A DNA stretch of 48,616 nt, taken from a virus. Positions 9,591 to 15,868 of the stretch are shown here, piece by piece. The stretch spans positions 1 through 48,616 of IMG/VR virus record IMGVR_UViG_3300028297_000007; one strand, written 5' to 3'. The position numbers were made by a program, and so were the translations under genes. The notes beneath the pieces are model-generated. The model was not told where the DNA came from. It searched no databases and was given only the letters and a program-made list of their open reading frames with translations. The stretch's first letter is position 1. The number at the start of each line of letters is the position of its first letter.

Positions 9591-10147
9591 TGATATTAAA
9601 TAGTAGAAATAACTTATTTAACTTTAAATTTCCTAGGACATTTATTCCGAAGGAAGTAGCTGACAAATATAGATCTTATTTGGGTAAAATGCCAGGCAAC
9701 ATAATAGAAGAACCTATTGATTTTGTCAATTATTCAATACAGGGTTTAAGTTTACCTGGAATTAATTTTGATCCAATACAGCAATCGCCTAACGACGGAA
9801 CTATCACATACCATAGAGGGTCTATTCCTATTCAAAATACAGTTGAAAGACAATTCTCTATAGAGTTACAGCTATTAGACGGGTATATTAATTATTGGAT
9901 AATGCAAGATACTTTATTATATTATTATTCAAAACAAGTTAGAGACCCTTTTATTAACGATCTAAAACTTCAAATAATGGATGCAGAAGGTATACATTTA
10001 ATGAGTGCAGTTTTTGAAAAGCCTATTCTTAATTCTATTTCTGAATTAGAGTTAAACATGTCAAGTAATGTTGCTGATTTTTCTACATTTACACTTAACT
10101 TCTATTATAATAAGTTTAATATTATCTCAGAGATAGACGGTAAATAA
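9590..10147 (+). CDS. Tail-tube-fold protein (gp19/gp54-like)
   Basis: The 185-residue protein has the layout of the T4 tail-tube family. An N-terminal 'LFNFKFPR' strand leads to 'YSIQGLSLPGINF', where the 'SxxLPG' turn is typical. Next comes a strand-helix unit, 'RQFSIELQLLDGYINYW' followed by 'IMQD', which parallels the 'MDSEACNYRAMQDW' region of T4 gp54. It ends with 'FSTFTLNFYYNKFNI'. It is shorter than T4 gp54 (about 320) and slightly longer than T4 gp19 (163). It may be the tube protein itself or a baseplate tube initiator. The start codon overlaps the stop of the preceding structural gene (TAATG), which supports coexpression. Confidence 0.55.
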   Translation: MILNSRNNLFNFKFPRTFIPKEVADKYRSYLGKMPGNIIEEPIDFVNYSIQGLSLPGINFDPIQQSPNDGTITYHRGSIPIQNTVERQFSIELQLLDGYINYWIMQDTLLYYYSKQVRDPFINDLKLQIMDAEGIHLMSAVFEKPILNSISELELNMSSNVADFSTFTLNFYYNKFNIISEIDGK

Positions 10148-10150
10148 ACG

Positions 10151-10160
10151 AGATATATAA
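10151..10160 (+). promoter_or_regulatory. Candidate phage promoter element AGATATATAA
   Basis: The GATATATA core (10152-10159) lies in the gap after the tail-tube-like gene, 25 bases before the ATG at 10185. It is one of seven intergenic copies in the same orientation. The function is inferred from its recurrence. Confidence 0.5.
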
Positions 10161-10184
10161 TCCATAACAATATAGACCAATATA

Positions 10185-10553
10185 ATGAAAACATTTTTTG
10201 AATACTTAAGCGAAGAGAATATAACTAAAGAGGAAATTACCCTTTTAGAAGAATCTCTGCAGTCAGAATGGACTGATGAATTAGAGCAAAAAGTAGATGC
10301 TGCTTTAGAAGAATTTACTAGACAGTATGCAAATGAAGATGGAACGTTTGATTTTGAAAGATTTAATGAGGAATTAACAAATGAAGGTTTCTTAGGTTCT
10401 ATATTTGGTGGCCTTACAGGATTTGCTCTAGGTAAAACAATTGGTAAAACAGTTGCTAAAGTTCTAGGAATTCAGAAAGGTATTTTTTACGATTTATTAA
10501 CCTCAAGATTAGTTGGCGCTGGATTAGGTGCGGCTATCGGAAAATCATTCTAA
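10185..10553 (+). CDS. Small putative internal head protein with T4-like capsid-targeting peptide and glycine-zipper helices
   Basis: The N-terminus 'MKTFFEYLSEEN' closely resembles the capsid-targeting peptide MKTYQEFIAE of the T4 internal proteins, which the prohead protease gp21 cleaves after the Glu at position 10. A second candidate site, 'ELTNE|GFLG', lies at residues 63-70. The first ~65 residues are acidic and helical. The remainder (residues 68-122) is Gly/Ala-rich with small-residue spacing ('GSIFGGLTGFALGKTIGK' and 'LVGAGLGAAIGKSF'), a glycine-zipper pattern often associated with membrane insertion. I infer a head-packaged protein whose released C-terminal part may act on membranes during ejection. 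The function is unproven. It has its own candidate promoter upstream. Confidence 0.5.
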   Translation: MKTFFEYLSEENITKEEITLLEESLQSEWTDELEQKVDAALEEFTRQYANEDGTFDFERFNEELTNEGFLGSIFGGLTGFALGKTIGKTVAKVLGIQKGIFYDLLTSRLVGAGLGAAIGKSF

Positions 10554-10554
10554 T

Positions 10555-11223
10555 TTGAATTACGTATCAGTAGACTTTTCATTAAATTCTCCAGGTATTT
10601 TTATATACCAAGAAGAAACTAACGAATATCATTTCATATCTTATATTAAAGAAGGTCAAGGAACCAAGAAAGAAAGAGCTTGGCAAGAAGACATATCTCA
10701 TTTAAAGGGAGTTACTCTTATTAATCAACCTGACTGGGGAAAACATGGTGAAGATTATTCAAGCGTTGAATTAGCAAAGATAAAGAGATACGCTAAAACC
10801 GCAGATGACATTATTAATTTAATAACGGATATTACAAAAACAAAGAAGCAATATATTATTTCTTTTGAAGGAACTTCTTTCGGTTCTAAAATGGGAACTA
10901 ATAATATTATAGATATGGCTGCAGGAGCTGCGATACTTAAAGAAAGAATGCTAAGTCAACTTGAAATCTTAGATATTCAAACCATTGCTCCCACTACAAT
11001 TAAGAAACACGCTGGAAAAGGAAACATGAATAAGTCTCAATTATGGGATGCCTTTTTAAGTAATGTATTAGGAGATCAAATTTTAGCAGAACATCCTCTT
11101 TTAGATTTTTGTGTGAAAGAAATTGGACCTTCTAAAAAAATACCAAAACCCTTTGACGATTTAGTTGACGCTTACTTTTTAACTCACTTCGTTAGAGCAA
11201 AGATGTCGGCCACTGAGGAATAG
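10555..11223 (+). CDS. RuvC-like (RNase H fold) nuclease, probable Holliday-junction resolvase
   Basis: The best start is the TTG at 10555, one base after the upstream stop. It gives 'MNYVSVDFSLNSPGIF', where the first catalytic Asp sits in the 'SVDFSLNSPG' strand as in RuvC-like enzymes. A second acidic residue lies in 'YIISFEGTSFGSKMG', and the last acidic cluster is 'PFDDLVDAYFL', the usual D-x-x-D helix end. The GTG at 10528 would only add residues that overlap the preceding gene. At 222 residues the size fits the phage RuvC-like family. The likely job is resolving branched DNA before packaging, in place of T4 endonuclease VII (gp49). No endonuclease VII homologue appears in this window. 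Confidence 0.6.
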   Translation: MNYVSVDFSLNSPGIFIYQEETNEYHFISYIKEGQGTKKERAWQEDISHLKGVTLINQPDWGKHGEDYSSVELAKIKRYAKTADDIINLITDITKTKKQYIISFEGTSFGSKMGTNNIIDMAAGAAILKERMLSQLEILDIQTIAPTTIKKHAGKGNMNKSQLWDAFLSNVLGDQILAEHPLLDFCVKEIGPSKKIPKPFDDLVDAYFLTHFVRAKMSATEE

Positions 11224-11290
11224 ATTTACCACTGAGGCTTAAAGTCTTAAGTTATACTGTCTTTTCCCCATAAAGTTTCATAAAATAAAA

Positions 11291-11300
11291 AGATATATAA
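11291..11300 (+). promoter_or_regulatory. Candidate phage promoter element AGATATATAA
   Basis: The GATATATA core at 11292-11299 is only four bases before the ATG at 11304, so transcripts from it could have a very short leader or start at a downstream gene. The 80-base gap before it carries a 9-base direct repeat, CCACTGAGG, at 11210 and 11229. Confidence 0.4.
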
Positions 11301-11303
11301 AAT

Positions 11304-11495
11304 ATGCAAACAGATAGAGAAATAATACCGGCACACCTATTAAAGCTTAAAGAGATTTTAAGTGATATGGTAACTCAACATAGAATAACAGAAAATGAAA
11401 TGATAGATATGTTAAGAAAGGCTGGTTTAGCTCGTCTTCCAAACTCTTCTTCAAAGTGGATTGACGAATCTGGATCAACCTATTCAGAGTTATAA
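11304..11495 (+). CDS. Small protein of unknown function, 63 residues
   Basis: I do not recognise this protein. It is a compact, mostly helical protein starting 'MQTDREIIPAHLLKLKEIL' and containing a likely helix-turn-helix-sized segment, 'ITENEMIDMLRKAGLARLP'. It lies alone between two candidate promoters, just upstream of gp32. A regulatory or DNA-associated role would fit, but nothing in the sequence proves it. Confidence 0.55.
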   Translation: MQTDREIIPAHLLKLKEILSDMVTQHRITENEMIDMLRKAGLARLPNSSSKWIDESGSTYSEL

Positions 11496-11520
11496 TTCTT
11501 CCCCCTGCCCCCTGCAATAC

Positions 11521-11577
11521 GGATATATAGAATAGTTATTATTGTGAAACCTTTTAGGAATTGCATGTATAACTATT
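11521..11577 (+). promoter_or_regulatory. Candidate promoter plus inverted repeat in the gp32 leader
   Basis: A GATATATA core sits at 11522-11529, 101 bases before the gp32 start. It is followed directly by a perfect 9-base inverted repeat: AATAGTTAT (11531-11539) and ATAACTATT (11569-11577), with a 29-base loop. The long leader (11530-11629) is unusual here, since most genes have leaders under 40 bases. In T4, gp32 represses its own translation by binding a structured, A/U-rich leader with a pseudoknot. The structure here may serve the same purpose, which is an inference by analogy. Confidence 0.45.
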
Positions 11578-11629
11578 GAAAGTTTTTTAAAGATTAAAGA
11601 CATTAACGTAAATTAAAGCAATTAAAGAC

Positions 11630-12586
11630 ATGGCAGATTTTGACATTTTTAACCTCAGCGTATCAGACGTTGAAACTCATGAAACAAAGAGCTCAAGCTC
11701 TACAAATGAGATCTACAAACCATCCGCAGATGATGGTAAAGACGGAACTTACAAAGCACTTATTCGTTTTGTTCCAAACCCAACAAACCCAAGAAATTCA
11801 TTAGTTAAAAAGTATGTACACTGGCTAACTGACGCTAACGGCGATGGAAGACTTATTGATTCACCTTCAACGGTAGGAGATAAGTGTCCAATTGCAGATG
11901 CATTCTTCAAACTTCGTAAGAGTGATTCAGCAGTAGACCGTAAGATGAGCGACAAGCTTAAGCGTAGAGAACAGTATTACTCACTTATCAAAGTAGTGAA
12001 AGATCCTCAGAACCCTGAATTAGAAGGTACTTATAAAGTATTTAAATTCGGTTACAAAATTAAAGAGAAGATCGAAGAAGAAACTAAACCTGCATTTGGT
12101 GAACCAACTCAGATTTATGATTTATTCGAAGGAAAGAACTTTGAACTTATTATTACTCGCCAAGGTGAATATAATAACTATGATAAGTCTAAATTCTCTG
12201 CAACTAGATCAGCTATTGCAATTGATGGAAAACCAGCTGAAAGAAACCAAGAAGCTATGACATCTATTAAAGGTGAATTAGATACAGCGCCATCTTTAGA
12301 TCCTTATGGATATAAGAAATGGGATGCTGAAACTCTTGACTTTGTCAATGGTATTTTAAGACAATATCTTAACCCTGGTTCTTCAATGGATTCTGTAATT
12401 TCTACACCGAAGCCAGCTGCTAAAAAAGCAGCAGTAAAAGAAGCAGCTCCGGTAACAGGAAATGATGCTAACTTTGAATTCCCTGACACAATGACAGCGA
12501 CTCCAACGGCAGCAGAAACAAAATCTTCAACTGCATCAGCAGATAGCGATGATCTAGATTCTTTCTTAGATGAAATCGGAATCTAA
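11630..12586 (+). CDS. gp32: Single-stranded DNA-binding protein, gp32-like
   Basis: The 318-residue protein aligns by eye with T4 gp32 (301). It has 'ALIRFVPNPTNP' (T4 'AVIRFLPSKNDE'), 'REQYYSLIKVVKDPQNPELEG' (split here only to show the VKDP..PE.EG core), 'VFKFGYKIKEKI' and 'NYDKSKFSATRSAI'. It ends in the usual acidic tail, 'DDLDSFLDEIGI', which in T4 recruits partner proteins. The core OB fold binds ssDNA cooperatively during replication and recombination. The zinc ligands of T4 gp32 (His64, Cys77, Cys87, Cys90) are not conserved: I see only one Cys in the equivalent 'GDKCPIADAF' stretch, so this appears to be a zinc-free form. An Ala/Lys-rich linker precedes the tail. The primase gene starts inside its last codons. 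Confidence 0.9.
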   Translation: MADFDIFNLSVSDVETHETKSSSSTNEIYKPSADDGKDGTYKALIRFVPNPTNPRNSLVKKYVHWLTDANGDGRLIDSPSTVGDKCPIADAFFKLRKSDSAVDRKMSDKLKRREQYYSLIKVVKDPQNPELEGTYKVFKFGYKIKEKIEEETKPAFGEPTQIYDLFEGKNFELIITRQGEYNNYDKSKFSATRSAIAIDGKPAERNQEAMTSIKGELDTAPSLDPYGYKKWDAETLDFVNGILRQYLNPGSSMDSVISTPKPAAKKAAVKEAAPVTGNDANFEFPDTMTATPTAAETKSSTASADSDDLDSFLDEIGI

Positions 12587-13652
12587 AAAAATCACAGAAG
12601 ATTTAAAGCAGAAGGTCAGAAGTTTAGTTAAACAAGTTTGTGTAAAAGAACATACTGACCCTAACAAACACATGATTAAGGAAATGCCAGGTCGTTTAAA
12701 CCTGGCATGCCCTTATTGTGGTGACTCGCATGGTGAAACTCATAAGAAAAGAGGTAATCTATATTGGGCAACGTTACAATTCCACTGCTTTAATTGTGGA
12801 CAACACTCAGATCTATATGGTTTTTTAAAAGATCATCACCTAAAATTCAAAGATACTCAAGATTCTATTACAATTATAGAATACATTAAAGAACACAAAG
12901 TATCTGTTAATGAAGTAGACACTCTACAACATGGTGTATTTAAAACCTTATATGATTTATCACCTACGAGAAAGGAACTTAAAGAAGTTTTTAAACTAGT
13001 AGAGATAGAACCAGGAGATCCTGCTTTTTTCTATTTAAAGAACAGGTTTTTACATAAGAAGCTTAATCACTTCTTGTATTCTCCCAGAGATAAAAGAATC
13101 TTAGTTTTAAACTTAGCACCTGAAGGTAAGGTTATAGGATTTCAAAGTAGATCTTTAAGGAAAAGTAAAAACACAAGATATCTAACATACGATATAGAAA
13201 AGATATATCAGGAAATGAATAAAGAAATACCTCTCCAGGATGAACAGCTTATATCCTCTAAGAAGTTATCAACTTTGTTTGGTATCATGACTGCAAACTT
13301 CCAAATGCCCTGTACGGTATTCGAAGGACCTTTAGATGCCTTATTTATGCCTAACTCTATAGCATTGGCGTCTGTAACCAGATCAACCGAAGAGTTAGAT
13401 GAAATTCCAACAATACGATATATGTTTGATAATGACGAAGCAGGAAAATCAAAGATGATGCAAAAATTAAAAAGAGGTAAAGAAGTATTTACATGGGACA
13501 AATTTATGTCTGAATCAAAGATGGATAAATATCCTAGCAAGATTAAAGATCTAAACGATCTAGTTATCGCTGCTTGGAAAACAAAAAATAAATGTTTATC
13601 CACAATGGATAAGTATTTTAGTAATTCACGACTAGATGCTTATTACTTATGA
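12570..13652 (+). CDS. gp61: DNA primase, gp61-like
   Basis: The 360-residue protein begins within the end of gp32 (17-base overlap), suggesting translational coupling. A zinc ribbon lies at residues ~48-77, with Cys pairs in 'CPYCGDSH' and 'FHCFNCG', as in DnaG/gp61 primases. The central and C-terminal part has a Toprim-type core: 'VFEGPLDALFMP' (catalytic Glu) and 'YMFDNDEAGKSKM' (D-x-D). T4 gp61 is 342 residues and works with helicase gp41 to make RNA primers on the lagging strand. Gp41 is also encoded here, at 44027. Confidence 0.85.
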   Translation: MKSESKKITEDLKQKVRSLVKQVCVKEHTDPNKHMIKEMPGRLNLACPYCGDSHGETHKKRGNLYWATLQFHCFNCGQHSDLYGFLKDHHLKFKDTQDSITIIEYIKEHKVSVNEVDTLQHGVFKTLYDLSPTRKELKEVFKLVEIEPGDPAFFYLKNRFLHKKLNHFLYSPRDKRILVLNLAPEGKVIGFQSRSLRKSKNTRYLTYDIEKIYQEMNKEIPLQDEQLISSKKLSTLFGIMTANFQMPCTVFEGPLDALFMPNSIALASVTRSTEELDEIPTIRYMFDNDEAGKSKMMQKLKRGKEVFTWDKFMSESKMDKYPSKIKDLNDLVIAAWKTKNKCLSTMDKYFSNSRLDAYYL

Positions 13653-13861
13653 TAGACGATTACGTACAAATGGTAAATGACGAATTAGATCAATTCGAAG
13701 AAGATGGAAAAAGACACAAAAATCTAAAAATGATTATTGGGTTTGCAGCAGCCGATTTATCACACGCTGAAAAAGAAATTAAAATAACTCCTAAATACAA
13801 AAAGAAATTTAAGAGTCAAGTTTATATTAAGAAGAATACTAATAATAACTCATTATTCTAA
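13649..13861 (+). CDS. Small protein of unknown function, C-terminus NNSLF
   Basis: The 70-residue protein overlaps the primase stop by four bases (ATGA). The N-terminal half is acidic ('VNDELDQFEEDGK') and the C-terminal half is very basic ('ITPKYKKKFKSQVYIKK'). It ends 'NNNSLF'. That ending resembles the C-terminal -SLF of the polymerase fragment at 40451 and could be a sliding-clamp contact. It lies inside the gp32-gp61-uvsY-uvsW cluster, so a replication or recombination accessory role is plausible. I do not recognise the family. Confidence 0.55.
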   Translation: MIDDYVQMVNDELDQFEEDGKRHKNLKMIIGFAAADLSHAEKEIKITPKYKKKFKSQVYIKKNTNNNSLF

Positions 13862-13871
13862 AAAACACCAC

Positions 13872-14309
13872 ATGACAGAACAATCAACTAACAAATCTAA
13901 GATTGTACAATTAGACGAATATTTAGCAAACCAAAGATCAGAATGGACTTTAAAGATTAAAGAACTTACTGCAAACTTAAAAGAAGGTATTAACCTAGAA
14001 GATGTTAGTGCATATACATTAAGTTATAGGCAAATATTAGTTGAAAATTTAGCAACTATCGCTGGTAAAATTAGAACACAGAAGGGAACAGTAGACAAGT
14101 TATATAAACAGAAATGGATTGAATATTATAAGTTTGATTATAAGATAACGGATAAACAAAGAGAACGTTTTATCGACGCAGATCTTTCAGATGATAAACA
14201 GATTTTGGATTTACTTGAAAGCCAAAAGGCCTTTATTGAAGGCTCAGTAAAAACTCTCGACAATATGGGCTTTGCAATAAAGAATCGCCTTGATATTTCG
14301 AGACTGTAA
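13872..14309 (+). CDS. uvsY: Recombination mediator, UvsY-like
   Basis: At 145 residues the protein is close to T4 UvsY (137). The C-terminal helix 'SVKTLDNMGFAIKNRLDI' matches the T4 'ALDAIKSRGFAIKHIQDM' region, and the body is helical and highly charged. UvsY helps UvsX recombinase displace gp32 from ssDNA. The gene lies immediately upstream of uvsW, as in T4, where the two are also neighbours. UvsX is encoded at 42006. The recognition rests on the C-terminal segment, size and position. Confidence 0.75.
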   Translation: MTEQSTNKSKIVQLDEYLANQRSEWTLKIKELTANLKEGINLEDVSAYTLSYRQILVENLATIAGKIRTQKGTVDKLYKQKWIEYYKFDYKITDKQRERFIDADLSDDKQILDLLESQKAFIEGSVKTLDNMGFAIKNRLDISRL

Positions 14310-14326
14310 AAAAAGTTAAATGAAAA

Positions 14327-15835
14327 TTGATTTTAACTCTAACAGATGATAATCAATTCTTACGAATTGATGAAGCAGAGGAACTTGAACTAGAGCAGAT
14401 TAAAATATCTTTAACTAAAAGAATTGATAGTTGGAGATTTAATCCTTTAGTCAAGAAAGGAATATGGGACGGATATGTTTCATACATCAAAGACGATAAG
14501 TGGATTCCCGCCGGTCTTTGGAGATACGTTATGCTCATTTGCAAGGAATATAAGTTTGATCTTAAACTTAATGGAATTCAAAGACTATTTGATAGAAACA
14601 TAGGTGCAGAATCATTTGAAGCATGGGCTTTAGAATTTTTTGAGGGTAGTAAATTTGTTCCAAGGGATTATCAAATAGAAACAGCATTTAATATCCTAAA
14701 GTTTAGGAGATGTTTAGCTGAATTAGCAACTTCCGCTGGGAAAACACTTATTAGTTTTTTAACAGTGGCGTATATGTTAGAAAAAGAAAAGGCCGAAAAG
14801 ATATTATTTATAGTTCCTAATGTTTCTCTAGTTGTTCAGGCCCATGAAGATTTCCACGAATACAATAATAAGAATAGAATAAAACTAAAGATACAACAGA
14901 TATATGCCGGCCAGAAAATAAAGTCAGACAGGAATGTAGTGATAGGTACATATCAGTCCTTAGTTAAAAAGCCTAAAGAATATTTTCAACAGTTCGATGC
15001 TGTTATTGTAGATGAAACTCATAAAGCGAAATCTAATTCTATTAAGACTATATTACAAAAATGTACAAGTGCACAATATAAATATGGTTTATCGGGTACA
15101 ATTCCTAAAGATGGATCTTTAGACAAGTTAACACTAATGAGTCAAACGGGTCCTGTAATTAGCGAAGTTAAGGCTGCATTTTTACAGAGTCAGGGTCACA
15201 TCGCTAAATGTAAAGTAAAAGTAATTGAAATGAATTACGCACCTGATTCCGCCAAAAAAGCATTTGAAGAATTAGCATTTAATAAGTATGATAGGAAGGA
15301 TGTTTTTCAACTGGAACAAAATTATATTATTAATTCTTTTGGTAGACTTAATTTTATATGTAATGTTGTTGGCAAGGTCCCTAGGAACTCTCTAGTTCTG
15401 TTTCATAGAATAGAACATGGTAAAAAAATATACGAACAGCTCCGCCAAAACTCAGATAAAAGAGTTTTTTATGTAGATGGAGGAACAGATAAAGATATTA
15501 GAGAAGAATATAAAAAGAAAATGGAAGCAGGAGATGAAGTAGTTATTGTAGCGAGTTATGGTACATTTTCTACTGGAATTTCCATTAAGAAAATACACAA
15601 TATATTCTTTACAGAGTCATTTAAGTCCGAGGTGATCATCAGGCAGTCAATTGGTAGAGGTCTAAGGCAGCATGAGTCTAAAGAAGCTGTATTAATTGTC
15701 GATTTTGTGGATGACATTAGAACTGACGAATGGGATAACTATTTATATAAACATAGTAAGGCGAGGCAGAAAATTTATAAACAAGAGAAATTTGAGTATA
15801 GTATTAAGAAAGTCAAATTTGACGGAGATATATAG
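14327..15835 (+). CDS. uvsW: Recombination DNA helicase, UvsW-like
   Basis: The 502-residue protein is almost the same length as T4 UvsW (503). The N-terminal domain has 'WRFNPLVKKGIWDGYVS', which matches the T4 'YRFNPRFRYGNWDGRIR' stretch. Helicase motifs follow in order: 'TSAGKTLISF' (Walker A), 'VDETHKA' (DExH), 'LSGTIP' (motif III), 'VASYGTFSTGISIK' and 'IRQSIGRGLRQHESK' (motif VI). UvsW unwinds branched DNA and R-loops and drives the switch from origin to recombination-dependent replication. The only usable start upstream of these motifs is the TTG at 14327. The nearby ATG at 14320 is in another frame and reaches a stop after nine codons. Confidence 0.9.
   Translation: MILTLTDDNQFLRIDEAEELELEQIKISLTKRIDSWRFNPLVKKGIWDGYVSYIKDDKWIPAGLWRYVMLICKEYKFDLKLNGIQRLFDRNIGAESFEAWALEFFEGSKFVPRDYQIETAFNILKFRRCLAELATSAGKTLISFLTVAYMLEKEKAEKILFIVPNVSLVVQAHEDFHEYNNKNRIKLKIQQIYAGQKIKSDRNVVIGTYQSLVKKPKEYFQQFDAVIVDETHKAKSNSIKTILQKCTSAQYKYGLSGTIPKDGSLDKLTLMSQTGPVISEVKAAFLQSQGHIAKCKVKVIEMNYAPDSAKKAFEELAFNKYDRKDVFQLEQNYIINSFGRLNFICNVVGKVPRNSLVLFHRIEHGKKIYEQLRQNSDKRVFYVDGGTDKDIREEYKKKMEAGDEVVIVASYGTFSTGISIKKIHNIFFTESFKSEVIIRQSIGRGLRQHESKEAVLIVDFVDDIRTDEWDNYLYKHSKARQKIYKQEKFEYSIKKVKFDGDI
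15826..15835 (+). promoter_or_regulatory. Candidate phage promoter element AGATATATAG
   Basis: The GATATATA core (15827-15834) overlaps the uvsW stop codon and lies 35 bases before the ATG at 15869. It would separately drive the large internal-protein gene that follows. Confidence 0.45.
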
Positions 15836-15868
15836 AATAACGAAACTAAATTAAATAAACATTAAAAA

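Noticed and set aside
10528-11223. GTG at 10528 as the start of the RuvC-like gene
   Set aside because: It lies inside the preceding gene and adds nine residues unrelated to the fold. TTG at 10555 directly precedes the first catalytic strand.
14320-14349. ATG at 14320 as the start of uvsW
   Set aside because: It is in a different frame and runs into a stop after nine codons.
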